DNA of 64,000 nucleotides from Streptomyces coeruleorubidus (GCF_028885415.1 NZ_CP118527.1:620001-684000); one strand, 5' to 3'; shown: positions 21,530 to 33,463, numbered from the stretch's first letter. The notes: a model not told the origin generated them from the letters alone. Translations and numbers: made by a program.

Positions 21530-22610
21530 AGCACCACCACCGAGCGCAGCACGTCGCCGCGGTGCATCTTCTCGAACGCCTCCTCCACGTCACCGAGGCC
21601 GATGGTCTCGGAGACGAACGCGTCCAGGTCGAAACGGCCTCCCAGATACAGGTCGATGAGGGCCGGGAAGTCGCGCGAGGGCAGGCAGTCGCCGTACCAG
21701 CTGGACTTCAGCGAGCCGCCCCGGCCGAAGACGTCGAGCAGGGGCAGCTCCACCTTCATCTCCGGGGTGGGCACGCCGACCAGCACGACCGTGCCGGCCA
21801 GGTCGCGGGCGTAGAAGGCCTGCCGGTACGTCTCGGGGCGGCCGACGGCCTCCACGACGACGTCCGCGCCGAAGCCGCCTGTCAGCTCGCGCACCGCTTC
21901 CACGACGTCACCCTTGGCCCCGTCGACCGTGTGGGTGGCCCCCATGGCCATGGCCCGGTCCAGCTTTCGCTGGTCGATGTCGACGGCGATGACCTTGCTC
22001 GCCCCGGCCAGCCTCGCCCCCGCGACGGCGGCCATTCCGACGCCGCCGCAGCCGATGACGGCGACGGAGTCGCCCCGGCCGACGGCGCCGGTGTTCACGG
22101 CCGCGCCGAAGCCGGCCATGACGCCGCACCCGAGCAGACCGGCTGCCGCCGCCGAGGCCGCAGGATCCACCTTGGTGCACTGCCCTGCGGCGACCAGCGT
22201 CTTCTCCGCGAACGCGCCGATGCCGAGTGCCGGCGAGAGCGGGGTGCCGTCGAGCAGCGTCATCGGTTGTGTCGCGTTGTGGGTGGCGAAGCAGTACCAG
22301 GGCTTGCCCTTGCTGCAAGCCCGGCACTGGCCGCACACCGCACGCCAGTTGAGGATGACGAAGTCGCCGGGCTCGACGCCGGTGACTCCCTCCCCGACCG
22401 CCTCGACGCGGCCTGCCGCCTCGTGCCCCAGAAGGAAGGGGAAGTCGTCGTTGATCCCACCCTCGCGTAGTGGAGATCGGTATGACAGACGCCGCACGCC
22501 TCGACCTTGACCAGCGCCTCACCCGGACCAGGATCCGGGACGACGATCGTCTCGACGGAGACGGGTGCGCCCTTCTTCCGGGCGACGACGGCACGAACCT
22601 CGTGAGCCAT
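21526..22610 (-). CDS. S-(hydroxymethyl)mycothiol dehydrogenase (formaldehyde dehydrogenase), one frameshift
   Basis: Zinc-dependent class III-like alcohol dehydrogenase oxidising the formaldehyde-mycothiol adduct. N-terminal part from ATG 22610: [19 protein letters not shown] and [11 protein letters not shown] with the catalytic zinc cysteine. The frame slips at about 22467, where one C of TACCGC is missing, and continues as [38 protein letters not shown] (structural zinc cysteines), [17 protein letters not shown] and [19 protein letters not shown]. Rejoined length is 361 residues, normal for the mycothiol enzyme. The double operator lies 36 nt upstream and the MBL hydrolase gene overlaps the end. 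Confidence 0.9.
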
Positions 22611-22645
22611 GAGCTGCTCCTCAAGCGGGAAACCCTCGCGAGTGC

Positions 22646-22681
22646 GTTGCCTCATTCGCTACACGCACCGCTATACGCAAC
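22646..22681. promoter_or_regulatory. Double IclR-type operator upstream of the formaldehyde module
   Basis: GTTGC-CTCATTC-GCTAC (22646-22662), AC, GCACC-GCTATAC-GCAAC (22665-22681). The two outermost halves are perfect. It lies 36 nt before the dehydrogenase ATG. The remaining DNA to 22890 holds no gene I can support. Confidence 0.72.
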
Positions 22682-22890
22682 TGAGCATCGTGGAGAAGCA
22701 CGCCGACGGTCAAGGGGTTGACACCAACCGGGACGACTCGGCCGGATCCGTCGGAGCGGGAGTACCGACGAAGCGGCTCGCCACAGGCACACATGAGGGA
22801 CCGCGCCCCTCGGACACTCCGGGGAGGCGGCCCTCACGTTCGCCTGATTCCGGCCGAGTCGCGCTCCTCCGGTTCGGCCGGCCGGGCAGC

Positions 22891-24525
22891 TCAGCCCGCG
22901 GGCTGCGAGTCCGCCATGGCCTCGGCCGGCCGTACACCGTCGTCCGGCCCCGGCTCGTCGGCGTCGGCGTCGGCGTCGGCGAGGCCTTCCTGCTCCACCG
23001 GCGGGCGGGGATCGGCTCGGCGCGCAGGGCCTTCACGAGGGAGACGCACAGGCCGATCATCACGAAGAGGAACGGGAACGCGGCGATGATGGCCACCTGC
23101 TTGACCGCCTCCAGGCCGCCGGCCATCAGCAGCACGGCCGCGACCAGACCGGTCAGCGCACCCCAGAGGATCACGACGAGGCGACCGGGGGCCATGTTGC
23201 CCCGGCAGGAGAGCATGCGAGGACCACGGATGCCGCATCCGCGCCGCTCACGAAGAACAGGCCGACCAGAACGATCACCAGGACCGAGGTGACGGGGAAC
23301 CAGGGAAGGTTCTGCAGGGGGCGAAGAGGCCCGCTTCCTCGCCCTTGGCGACCGCCGCGGCCAGGTGACCGCCGCCGTGCATCTCCTGGTTCAGGGCGGG
23401 TCCCGCCGAGGATCGCGAACCACACGACACTCACCAGGCTCGGCGCGATGATCACACCGACGATGAACTCCCGAATGGTACGCCCGCGGGAGATCCGGGC
23501 GATGAAGGTCCCGACGAACGGCGTCCAGGAGATCCACCACGCCAGTAGAAGACCGTCCAGCCGGAGAGCCATTCACCGCCTCCGAAGGCACCCGTCGTGA
23601 AACTCATCTTCGGCAGCGAGGCCAGATAGCCGCCCAGCGCCTCGGTCTGGCTCTCCAGGATGAACACCGTGGGGCCCACCACGAAGACGAAGAGCAGCAG
23701 GACGGCGGCGAGAATCATGTTGCCGTTGCTCAGCCACTGGATGCCGCGGTGCACGCCGGAGAGAGCGGAGATCACGAACAGGACGGTGAGGACCGCGATG
23801 ATCGATACGGCCAGCGCGGTGGAGTCGGGGACGCCCCAGACCTCGTTCAGGCCCCGGTTGACCTGGAGCGCGCCCAGCCCGAGGGAGACGGCTGAACCGA
23901 AGAGGGTGGCGAAGATCGCCAGAATGTCGATGGACTTGCCCAGTGGCCCGTCCACCCGGTCGCCCAGCAGTGGGCGGAAGGCGGAGCTGATCAGGCTGTT
24001 GCCGCTCTTGCGGAAACCGAAGTAGGCGAGCGCCAGCCCGGCGACCGCGTACATCGCCCAGGGGTGGATCGCCCAGTGGAAGTACGAGTACTCCAACGCC
24101 AGGCGGGCGGCGTCCTCGCTGCCCGCCTTCGCGGAGCCGGGCGGCGGGCTGGACATATGCATGATCGGCTCGCTCGCTCCGTAGAACATGAGGCCGATCC
24201 CCATGCCGGCGCTGAACATCATCGCCACCCAGGACGCGGTGCTGAACTCCGGGCGCTCCCCGTCTCTGCCGAGCCGGATGGAGCCGAACCGGCTGAACGC
24301 GATCACCGTCGCCAGCACCACGAACCCGGAACTCGTCAGGACGAACAGCCAGCCGAAGTTGTCGATGATCCGGCCCAGCGTCGTCTCGGCGACCGTGGCG
24401 AGACTGTCGGTGAAGAACACCCCCCAAGCGACGAACAGGGCGGACAGCGTGACCGATACATAGAGGACGGCCGGATCCACCCGTGCGAGGGCCGATGTCG
24501 TTTTCTTCGTCGTCGCGGTAGTCAT
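22891..24525 (-). CDS. BCCT-family choline/glycine betaine transporter, at least five frameshifts
   Basis: Secondary carrier of about 540 residues. From ATG 24525: MTTATTKKTTSALARVDP, then 12 predicted helices. The first 345 residues are intact and include AGMGIGLMFYGASEPIMH, the substrate-site tryptophans in YFHWAIHPWAMYAVAG, and GLGALQVNRGLNEV. After GEWLSGWTVFYW the frame changes near 23541, 23400, 23320, 23218 and 23011 (four deletions, one insertion). The pieces AWWISWTPFVGTFIARISRG, LPWFPVTSVLVIVLVGLFFVSGAD, and NMAPGRLVVILWGALTG follow in BCCT order, ending in an acidic tail with an Asp-Ala repeat. Order and completeness argue for sequencing errors, though this is the most damaged gene of the island. 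Double operator 66 nt upstream. Confidence 0.85.
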
Positions 24526-24590
24526 CCGCAGCCTTCCGACAGGGGACGGGGTGGCGGGTCTGCATCCCCGTGATGAGCACCGCGGGCGGC

Positions 24591-24626
24591 GGTGCGCAAC
24601 ACGCAACTTCGAGCTCGATGTGCAAC
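24591..24626. promoter_or_regulatory. Double IclR-type operator upstream of the BCCT transporter
   Basis: GGTGC-GCAACAC-GCAAC (24591-24607), TT, CGAGC-TCGATGT-GCAAC (24610-24626). Right halves are perfect in both repeats. This is the last copy; I see none further right. Confidence 0.68.
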
Positions 24627-24770
24627 ACAGTTCCTGTCATGTATCGGGTGCGTCAACCCCCTGTACACCGACCTTTCTCGCCATGCCCAGCGCGGGAGCG
24701 GGCGTCGTGGCGGAGTGTGCCGAGCCGGCTCTCGGTGCTGGTGTCGATGCCGAGGGCGGCGACCGGTGTG

Positions 24771-25493
24771 TCAGGAACTCGCGGTCGCGGGCGGGGAGGA
24801 AGCCGGCTCCAGACGGACACAGCAGTGGCCGGTGCTGGGCGCCAGGCAGGCGTGGAGGCTGCCGTCCTCGAGCCCTTCGAGGACGCCCCGGAGAAGGTGG
24901 AGATTCATGCCGCACACGGTCTGGGTGTGTTCGCGGGCGAGCGCGTGGAAGGGGCAGTTGCCCAGCACGATCGCGTCACCGTCGCGGCGGGGCTCGAACC
25001 CGTAGCTCTCCAGAAGGTCGAACACGCCGGTGCCGCCCTGCCCGGCGAGCTGGGCGCCGAGCTGGTGGGCCTTTCGGTGCAGGACGGCGCGGACCGGTTC
25101 GCCCGTGGCCTCGGATTCCTCCATGGCCTGGGCGAGGAGCCGTCCGGCCAGCTCGTAGCGCCGCTCGGGCAGGCTGACGGTGACCTGCCTGGCGGAGCGC
25201 TTGTAGAGCTTGGCCGGCCTGCCCGCTCCCGGGCCGGTGCGGCCGCTGCGCCGTTCGTAGACGACGTCGAGGAGTGCTTCGTCGGCCAGGCGGTCCAGAT
25301 GGAAGGCCGCGGTCTGGCGCGCCAGCCCGAGAGCGGCGGCGGCTTCGTCGCGGCCGACCGGTCCCGGCTGGCGCGCGACATGGTCGTACAGCCGCCTGCG
25401 GGTCGGTTCGTCCAGGGCGGCGACGGCGGAGACATCGGGCCGGGGTGCGTCTTTCGGTTGGTCCACGAACACCAGTGTAAAACCCACAGCCAT
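24771..25493 (-). CDS. Winged-helix regulator with cysteine-rich C-terminus (ArsR/SufR-like)
   Basis: About 230-240 residues. The N-terminal half is a winged helix (ALDEPTRRRLYDHVARQPG, LGLARQTAAFHLDRLADEALL, GRPAKLYKRS). The C-terminal half has NCPFHALAREHTQTVCGMN, then further cysteines in LHACLAP and GHCCVRLEP, a pattern seen in iron-sulphur-sensing SufR-like proteins; cluster binding is an inference. The start is uncertain: ATG 25493, or GTG codons at VFVDQPK about 25-30 nt inside, which would leave room for a promoter. Divergent from the DoxX gene, with an inverted repeat between them at 25515-25546, its most likely target. Confidence 0.8.
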   Translation of the reverse strand: MAVGFTLVFVDQPKDAPRPDVSAVAALDEPTRRRLYDHVARQPGPVGRDEAAAALGLARQTAAFHLDRLADEALLDVVYERRSGRTGPGAGRPAKLYKRSARQVTVSLPERRYELAGRLLAQAMEESEATGEPVRAVLHRKAHQLGAQLAGQGGTGVFDLLESYGFEPRRDGDAIVLGNCPFHALAREHTQTVCGMNLHLLRGVLEGLEDGSLHACLAPSTGHCCVRLEPASSPPATASS

Positions 25494-25514
25494 TGACTAA
25501 AGAAGCCTTCCGCG

Positions 25515-25546
25515 CTTCTATCGTTAGTGAGAGTTGTCGATAGAAG
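25515..25546. promoter_or_regulatory. Perfect 9-bp inverted repeat before the DoxX gene
   Basis: CTTCTATCG (25515-25523) and CGATAGAAG (25538-25546) flank a 14-nt spacer. A TTGACT (25493-25498) stands upstream as possible -35. The right arm is just before the GGAAC ribosome site of doxX. It could be the operator of the divergent winged-helix regulator or an mRNA hairpin. Confidence 0.6.
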
Positions 25547-25558
25547 GAACGGTGCGTC

Positions 25559-25996
25559 ATGACGTCCCCAACCCACACCACCGCGTCCGTCGCGCCCCGG
25601 CGGGCTGCACTCAGGGACCCCGGCTACCAGGCGTTCGTCATCCTGCGCGCCGGGTTCACCGTGGCGCCGATCCTGTTCGGGCTGGACAAGTTCGCCAACC
25701 TGCTCGTGGACTGGCCCACCTACCTCGCCCCGTGGATCGACGACGTCGTGCCCGGCAGCGCCCAGGCAGCCATGTACGCCGTCGGGGTCATCGAGATCGT
25801 CGCCGGTCTCGCCGTCGCTCTCGCCCCGCGTTTCGGCGGCTGGCTGGTGGCCGGATGGCTGGCCGGCATCATCGTCAACCTGCTGACCATCCCGGGGTAC
25901 TACGACATCGCGCTGCGCGACTTCGGCCTCCTGCTCGGCGCGGTCGCCCTCGCCCGGCTCGCCCAGCGCTACCACGGCGAACGGCAGCCGCACTGA
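25559..25996 (+). CDS. DoxX-family membrane protein
   Basis: A 145-residue protein with four predicted membrane helices: around residues 22-45 (AFVILRAGFTVAPILFGLDKF), 70-90, 95-115 (GGWLVAGWLAGIIVNLLTIPG) and 118-135. The RAGFTVAPILFGLDKF segment is typical of actinobacterial DoxX-like proteins, which are linked to redox or thiol stress complexes. ATG 25559 has GAAGGAAC upstream. It is probably controlled by the divergent cysteine-rich regulator, given the inverted repeat between them. Exact role unknown. Confidence 0.85.
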   Translation: MTSPTHTTASVAPRRAALRDPGYQAFVILRAGFTVAPILFGLDKFANLLVDWPTYLAPWIDDVVPGSAQAAMYAVGVIEIVAGLAVALAPRFGGWLVAGWLAGIIVNLLTIPGYYDIALRDFGLLLGAVALARLAQRYHGERQPH

Positions 25997-26075
25997 CACG
26001 GCGGCGCGGACGGGGGAAGGCGGGTGAGCCGGACGAGGGCTCACCCGCCTCACCCGCGCCCGACCCCCGGCCGGG

Positions 26076-28330
<2,255 letters not shown>

Positions 28331-28404
28331 CGGGTGCCTCCGGCAGGCGCACCGCGGCCACGCGGAAGCGGCCGGGGTGCTGTCGAGGAGAGGGAAAGGG
28401 GACG

Positions 28405-28818
28405 TCAGATGCCGGAGGTCGCCGGGGGCGCTCGCCCACGGTCATGGAGTGTGTGAGGACCCGAGGAGGGGGTGTGCGCGGCCGGCGCCGGGAGCCGCGC
28501 GGCGCCGGGCGGGGTGACGTCCGTGCCGGGGGCGCAGGTCGCGAGGAGGCCGCGCGGGGCAGGACGCTCGCTGTGCTGCTCCTGGCGGGTTGCCGCCCGG
28601 ACGGCGCAGACGGTGTCGCGTCCGTCGTCGGCGCGCGGCTCGGTGTCCCCGTGCCGGCTGGCCCCTGCCACCGCGCCGGCCACCGGCTCGCCCGTCGCAC
28701 CGGGCAGTGGACCGGCGATGCCGAGCGCGGCCAGCAGCACCAGCACCACGGCCGCCAGTACGGCGACGCGGGGCCGGACGCTGCCGGTACCGGGGGCGGT
28801 GCGCGCAGTGCGGTGCAT
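28405..28818 (-). CDS. Small membrane or secreted protein of unknown function
   Basis: A 137-residue frame from ATG 28818, with AAAGGGGGACGG as ribosome site. Residues 20-45 form one hydrophobic helix (RVAVLAAVVLVLLAALGIAG). The rest is Pro/Ala/Arg-rich with three cysteines and no motif I know. It lies between the NarL-type response regulator and secDF, all on the minus strand, 74 nt before secDF. Could be a real anchored protein; codon use in the second half is less convincing. Confidence 0.55.
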   Translation of the reverse strand: MHRTARTAPGTGSVRPRVAVLAAVVLVLLAALGIAGPLPGATGEPVAGAVAGASRHGDTEPRADDGRDTVCAVRAATRQEQHSERPAPRGLLATCAPGTDVTPPGAARLPAPAAHTPSSGPHTLHDRGRAPPATSGI

Positions 28819-28874
28819 GCACCGTCCCCCTTTCATCGCCGTGTTACGTCGTCGTGTGCTGCGGTGCGGGCGGT

Positions 28875-29558
28875 TCAGGCTTCGATCAGGCCGGCGCGGA
28901 TGGCGTACCGGGTGAGTTCCAGGCGGTCACGCAGACCGAGTTTCTGCAGCAGGTTGGCGCGGTGCCGCTGGACGGTCTTGATGCTGATGAACAGCAGGTC
29001 GGCGATCTCCTTGGACGAGTGGCCCTCGGCCACCAGCTTGAGGACCTCTTCCTCGCGGGGGGTGAGGATCCGGTCGGGCGTCTCCTCGCCGTGGCGGGCC
29101 CGGTCGAGGTAGTTGCGGATCAGGGCGGTGACCGCGCCCGGATACAGGAAGGGCTCGTCCCGCATCGCGGCCCGGCAGGCGGCGACCAGGTCCCGGTCGG
29201 CGACGGACTTCAGCACGTACCCGTTCGCGCCGGCCTTCAGGGCCTGGAAGAAGTACTGCTCGTTGTCGTGCATCGTGAGCATCATGATCCGCAGGCCCGG
29301 CTTGCGGGCGGCCAGTTCACGGGCGGCCTGCAGCCCGGTCAGACGCGGCATGGCGATGTCCAGCACCGCCAGGTCGACTTCGCGAGCTCGGGCCATCTCG
29401 ATGGCCTCGGCTCCGTCCCCGGCCTCGGCGACCACTTCCAGGTCCGGTTCCCGGTCGAGGATGAGCCGCACCCCGCGGCGCACCAGCGCGTGGTCGTCGG
29501 CGAGCAGGATGCGGATCCTGCTCGTTCCCGTCGTGGCGGTCGTGGTCGCTTCGGGCAT
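28875..29558 (-). CDS. NarL/LuxR-type response regulator
   Basis: A 227-residue regulator. Receiver domain 14-130 with the acidic pair in LLADDHALVRRG, phospho-aspartate D67 in VDLAVLDIAMP, and the K-type end VLKSVADRDL. The C-terminal LuxR helix-turn-helix is LTPREEEVLKLVAEGHSSKEIADLLFISIKTVQRHRANLLQKLGL. The paired kinase gene ends 2 nt upstream. The ATG at 29558 follows the kinase stop almost directly, so expression is coupled. Target genes are unknown; nearby stress-type genes (universal stress protein, DksA-like) are natural candidates. Confidence 0.94.
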   Translation of the reverse strand: MPEATTTATTGTSRIRILLADDHALVRRGVRLILDREPDLEVVAEAGDGAEAIEMARAREVDLAVLDIAMPRLTGLQAARELAARKPGLRIMMLTMHDNEQYFFQALKAGANGYVLKSVADRDLVAACRAAMRDEPFLYPGAVTALIRNYLDRARHGEETPDRILTPREEEVLKLVAEGHSSKEIADLLFISIKTVQRHRANLLQKLGLRDRLELTRYAIRAGLIEA

Positions 29559-29560
29559 GG

Positions 29561-30513
29561 TCAGGGCTGCTTCCTGGTCACGGGCGCGGTGAGCTGGACC
29601 CGGGTGCCGGTGTCGGGTGCCGGGGTGATGTCGAGGCTGCCGCCGATGAGCAGGGCCCGCTCGCGCATGCCGCGGATGCCGGCGCCTTCCCTGGGGCCTC
29701 GACGCCGCAGCCGTCGTCGGTGACGGCCAGCACCACCTGGTCGCCGGTGTGACGCAGGGCGACGGTGACCTGTGTGGCGTCCGCGTGCCGGGCGACGTTG
29801 GTCATCGACTCCTGCGCGACGCGGTACAGGACCAGTTCGGTCTCCGGCTCCAGGGCCGGCAGGTCGGCATCGAAACGGCGCGTGACCTGCAACCCGGTGT
29901 GGGTGGCGAAGTCCTCGGTGAGCGAGGTCAGCGCGCTGACCAGACCCAGGTCGTCCAGCACTCCGGGCCGCAGCCTGCGCGCCAGGCGGCGGACCTCGTC
30001 CAGGCTCTCCCGGGTGATCTCCTGCACCTCGTGCAACTGCCCCCGCAGCGGCGGCGGTGCCTCGTCCGAGGCTCGCTTGAGTTCCAGCAGGATCGCGGTC
30101 ATGCTCTGGCCGACCTCGTCGTGGAGCTCCTGCGCGATGCGGCGACGTTCGGCCTCCTGGGCCAGCAGGGCGCGAGCACTGCTGGTGGCCCTTTCGTGTT
30201 CCAGCCGCTCCAGCATGGCGTTGAACGTACGGATCACCTCGGTGATCTCGCCGCCGCCGGAAGCGGGCAGGCGCTGGCCGGGGCGCAGCAGGTCCACGGT
30301 GGTCATCAGCTTCGTGAGCCGGCCCAGCGGGGCCAGGCCGAGCCGCAGCAGCGCGGCGTTGGCGACCAGCATGACGGCCAGACCCCCGAGGAGGATGATC
30401 GCCTCGGTGAGCAGAACCGGCACGGAGACGGTCACGGGCGCCCACAGCAACAGGGCCGTGGCCGTGCCCAGCACCACGGCGTTGAGGGCGAAGATCCGCC
30501 AGAACAAGGACAC
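29561..30513 (-). CDS. NarX-like sensor histidine kinase, one frameshift
   Basis: Two membrane helices (residues 7-25 and 33-55) around a very short external loop, a HAMP linker (RLGLAPLGRLTKLMTTVD) and a HisKA_3 domain with the phospho-acceptor H131 in RRRIAQELHDEVGQSMTA. The ATPase part has RVAQESMTNVARHADA and TDDGCGVEAP. There the frame slips at 29693-29696 (CCCCC read as CCCC) and continues as REGAGIRGMRERALLIGGSL to VTRKQP at 29561. Length about 317 residues. The minimal external loop suggests membrane or cytoplasmic sensing. Divergent from the DksA-like gene at 30809. Confidence 0.9.
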
Positions 30514-30808
30514 CGGCCCTGCGCCTCTCTTCCGTGAAACCTCGGTTCACCTCCATCGTCGGGCCGCGCGCAGCCCCACCGCGGTCACGATCCCGGGGCG
30601 CTCGAGTGGGCCTGCGGCCAGCCTGCCCCGTTCCGAGCGCCCCGTCGATGGGGCGCGGCCCTCATATTTCCGGTCCCGCGCCACCCATGGCACGGCCGCA
30701 TGGATCCCCTGCCCCGGCACAAATGGGCCCCGCGCCCGATAGGTGTGCGCCACCGGCCCGGCCAGAGTGGAAGACACCCGATCACCCCGGCCGAGAAAGG
30801 AACCGACC

Positions 30809-31120
30809 ATGCCGCTCGATGCCACCCGGGCCGAGCCCCACCTTCACGAGGCCCGTCAGCGCCTGGAACACGCCCGCACCTCCCGGCTGGCGCAGCTGCA
30901 AGCGCTGGACGAGACCGGGCCCAGCACGGACGACCACCTGCTGGCCGTCCAGAAGACCGCGATGGAGCGGGTCCTCAAGGAGATCGAGGAAGCTTTCGCC
31001 CGCATCGAGGACGGCACCTACGGAACCTGCCTGGGCTGCGCCAAACCTGTCCCCGCCGAACGCCTGGAGATCCTCCCCTACACCCGCCACTGCGTCGCCT
31101 GCCGGCGCCGCGCCGCCTGA
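30809..31120 (+). CDS. DksA/TraR-type C4 zinc-finger protein 1
   Basis: A 103-residue protein. ATG 30809 has GAGAAAGGAAC upstream. An N-terminal helical hairpin (HEARQRLEHARTSRLAQLQAL) is followed by RIEDGTYGTCLGCAKPV and YTRHCVACRR, giving the four-cysteine zinc finger C-x2-C...C-x2-C. The DKSA family binds RNA polymerase through its secondary channel; small actinobacterial members have unclear targets. A second member follows 45 nt downstream, likely in the same transcript. Confidence 0.9.
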   Translation: MPLDATRAEPHLHEARQRLEHARTSRLAQLQALDETGPSTDDHLLAVQKTAMERVLKEIEEAFARIEDGTYGTCLGCAKPVPAERLEILPYTRHCVACRRRAA

Positions 31121-31165
31121 CCGACGCCCGTACCGACCTCCTACGCCCTGCCTCAAAGGGGTGAC

Positions 31166-31537
31166 GTGGTGACCCACCAGACCATCGGCGAGAGCACGAC
31201 CCTGTCGGTCGAAGACCTCGCCGCGCTGCGCGAGAACCTGCACGAGCAGCGCTTGTTCCGCCAGGAGCAACTGCGCCTGCTCGCCGGACCCACCACCTCC
31301 CGTGCCGAGGGCCGGCTCCAGCGGCAGACCGCCGCGCAGGTGGAGGTCCGCATCAAGCTCGCCGCCTCCGCCCGCATGGTCCTCGCCGATGTCGAAGCGG
31401 CCCTCACCCGCATGAAGGAGGGCACGTACGGCACCTGCCACCTGTGCCGGCGCCTCGTAGACCGGCAACGGCTGATGATCGTGCCGCAGGCCCGCTACTG
31501 CGCCCGCTGCCAGCAGGTCAAGGAGGCAGTCCCATGA
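31166..31537 (+). CDS. DksA/TraR-type C4 zinc-finger protein 2
   Basis: A 123-residue relative of the preceding gene. Start GTG 31166 (MVTHQTIGEST). Long charged helix (LRENLHEQRLFRQEQLRLL), then RMKEGTYGTCHLCRRLVDRQRL and YCARCQQVKE with the four zinc cysteines. The two proteins are clearly diverged from each other, more than a recent duplication would give. Possible roles are transcription modulation under stress; evidence is domain-level only. Confidence 0.88.
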   Translation: MVTHQTIGESTTLSVEDLAALRENLHEQRLFRQEQLRLLAGPTTSRAEGRLQRQTAAQVEVRIKLAASARMVLADVEAALTRMKEGTYGTCHLCRRLVDRQRLMIVPQARYCARCQQVKEAVP

Positions 31538-31595
31538 CCGGCACACACAGCGGTCGACGTACTGCGGCCGCGCAGCGTCCTGGCGGAGTGAGTGC

Positions 31596-31981
31596 TCACC
31601 GGCCGCCGGACGAGGTGGCGGAGGCGTCCTGCGAGGGCTGCTCGTGGGCGTCAGCTTCCAGGCGAGGCGCGGCGTGCCGGTCGGTGCGGTGCTCCTCGCG
31701 GGTCCCGGTGAGCCTGAGCCGCGGAGTGCTGGCGGGACCGGGCGGAACGGGGACAGGCCGACGCGCGGTGAGGCGGCCCACCCAGTGGCGGCCGCAGATC
31801 GGGCAGGGGGAGCGCCCTGCGGGTCGTAGGGGGACGGCACGCCGTGGCCGTCGCGGGTGAAGTACTCCCATTCAGCCTCGTTGTCGTCGCGGTAGTACTG
31901 CACGTCGTAGTCGACGCTCCACTTGTGCCAGCAGTGGCCGCAGGTGAACGCCACGCGTTCGACAGCCAGTTCGGTGATCAT
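31596..31981 (-). CDS. Zinc-ribbon protein of unknown function, one frameshift
   Basis: About 128 residues from ATG 31981, with GGAGG 12 nt upstream. The two metal-type knuckles are FTCGHCWHKWSVDYDVQYY near the start and PPCPICGRHWVG about 50 residues later. The frame slips between them at 31806-31810 (a C run one base short); the second part ends at 31596. I recognise it as a conserved Streptomyces hypothetical protein often found near DksA-like and universal-stress genes, but have no function for it. Convergent with the second DksA-like gene. Confidence 0.75.
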
Positions 31982-32336
31982 CGGCTTGCCTCCTTCCGGA
32001 CAACCGTTTCGCCTGCGCGCCAGGTGCCCTGAACGGGCGTTGTCGTCTTCTTGACACTTGCCCGCCAATATTTTATGCCCGAGAAGTAAGAGATTGGGCT
32101 GATAAGCAACGTTTACGGAGCTGGCCGGTGCTGGGTGTGCCGTGGGTGGCACATGTGAGGACGGTCCAGACCGCGTCCGGTGCGCCGCTCCGGTCCCCGG
32201 CCACCGTGACCGGCGCCAGGCCCACGGCGCGTGCCTAGCTCGCCCGCCGAACCATGGGAGGCAGCGCCGCGCGTCCCGCCGCTCGGCGGCGGAGACCCCC
32301 GCCCTCGCCCATGCCCAATGCCCAATGCCCCAACAG
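31982..32336. other. Intergenic stretch with an AT-rich patch
   Basis: No gene supported. Around 32041-32120 the DNA is strikingly AT-rich for this window. On the plus strand TTGACA (32051-32056) and TATGCC (32074-32079) are 17 nt apart, but no plus-strand gene follows. It may hold the promoter of the zinc-ribbon gene on the minus strand. Confidence 0.4.
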
Positions 32337-33149
32337 TTATGGAGAGTCACCGTCCGGGGGACATCCGGCGAAGATGACCTGGGCCGCGGCCAGCAGCGCG
32401 CGCATCTCGTCGATGACCGGCCGGTGAAGGGGCAGCGTCAGATGGCCGACGCCCGGCACCAGCACGTTGCGGGCCTTGAGGTCCGGATGGTCGATGCGCC
32501 CCCTGGCGGCGGGGATGACTGCCTCGTCCAGGTCGCTGTAGAAGGCCACGAACCGGGTGCGGCATCCCGCGGCCGGTTCGGCGAGTTCGGTCAGGAGCCC
32601 GCTTCCCGGGCGTAGCTGGCGCAGCAGTGGATGGGCCGGGGCCAGCATGGCGGTGGCGGTCCCACCGTGCGGCGTCGCCAGTGTGATCACCAGTGGCACG
32701 TGCGCATCGCCGCCGAGCCGCTGCACGTAGTAGCGGGCGATCAGCCCGCCCAGGCTGTACCCGATCACGACCACCGCCCGCCCCCCACCGCGGGCACACA
32801 CCTGCTCGACCTGGCGGCCCAGCGACCGGGCCGCCGTACGGATGTCCGATCCGAAGGCGTTGCAGGCGACCGGGATGAAGGGGCCCACGCCGTCGGCGCG
32901 CAGCTCACGCTCCAGCGGCGGGACGACCGACGCTCCGTCGGCCAGCCCATGCACCAACAGCACAGGAACCCCCGCATCGGCGGGGAGCGGATCGCCCGGG
33001 CCCGTCGGCCGCCCGTGCAGGGCACGGCCCAACAACCCGGTCAGCTGCCCGACGCCCTCCGCGGTCATGTCGAGCGGGAGCCGGGCCAGACGTATCACCG
33101 CCCGGCTCGCCTCGATGCCTATGCCGCGCGCCGGTGACAGCCCCGGCAC
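32337..33149 (-). CDS. Triacylglycerol lipase-like alpha/beta hydrolase
   Basis: A 270-residue esterase/lipase. Start GTG 33149. Family marks are VPVLLVHGLADGASV for the oxyanion region (about residue 62), the nucleophile elbow VIGYSLGGLIARYYVQRLGG with the catalytic serine near residue 133, TLATPHGGTAT, an acid in FYSDLDEAVIP, and the catalytic histidine in VPGVGHLTLPLH. No signal peptide; a cytoplasmic or peripheral enzyme is likely. Substrate unknown. No operon partner is obvious. Confidence 0.88.
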   Translation of the reverse strand: MPGLSPARGIGIEASRAVIRLARLPLDMTAEGVGQLTGLLGRALHGRPTGPGDPLPADAGVPVLLVHGLADGASVVPPLERELRADGVGPFIPVACNAFGSDIRTAARSLGRQVEQVCARGGGRAVVVIGYSLGGLIARYYVQRLGGDAHVPLVITLATPHGGTATAMLAPAHPLLRQLRPGSGLLTELAEPAAGCRTRFVAFYSDLDEAVIPAARGRIDHPDLKARNVLVPGVGHLTLPLHRPVIDEMRALLAAAQVIFAGCPPDGDSP

Positions 33150-33463
33150 GGTCAGTTGCGGCCTGAAAGGAATGCCCGTAGCCGTTCACCTTCCCTGCAA
33201 GAACCGTGCCCGTCCTTCCTGACGGAAGAGCTGGACGGGAAGATCACCATGGGAAACGTTGCGTCAGTCGGCCTAGTCCGCCGCTACGGTTCACTGTGGA
33301 CGCTCCCGGTCACAGATGCCATTCGAGGAGTCCTCGCCCCAGGGCAGCGCGGTCCGGAACCACGGCAGCGCAGCGACAGCCGCGCAGGCGCAAGCGTCGC
33401 ATCGGCCCTACGGTGGTCTTAGGAGGGCCGCAGGAGCGACTTGGCGTTGTGGAGGAGGCTGCG

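Noticed and set aside
22956..22981. GTCGGC repeated four times
   Set aside because: It encodes the Asp-Ala tail of the BCCT transporter; ordinary for an acidic coding tail rather than a separate element.
24905..26075. Secretion-protein extension or toxin-like C-terminal domain on SecDF
   Set aside because: The extension is antisense of doxX and its regulator, entered only because one C is missing at 26133-26136.
32051..32079. TTGACA-N17-TATGCC promoter on the plus strand
   Set aside because: No plus-strand gene follows before the convergent lipase gene; may be chance in an AT-rich patch.
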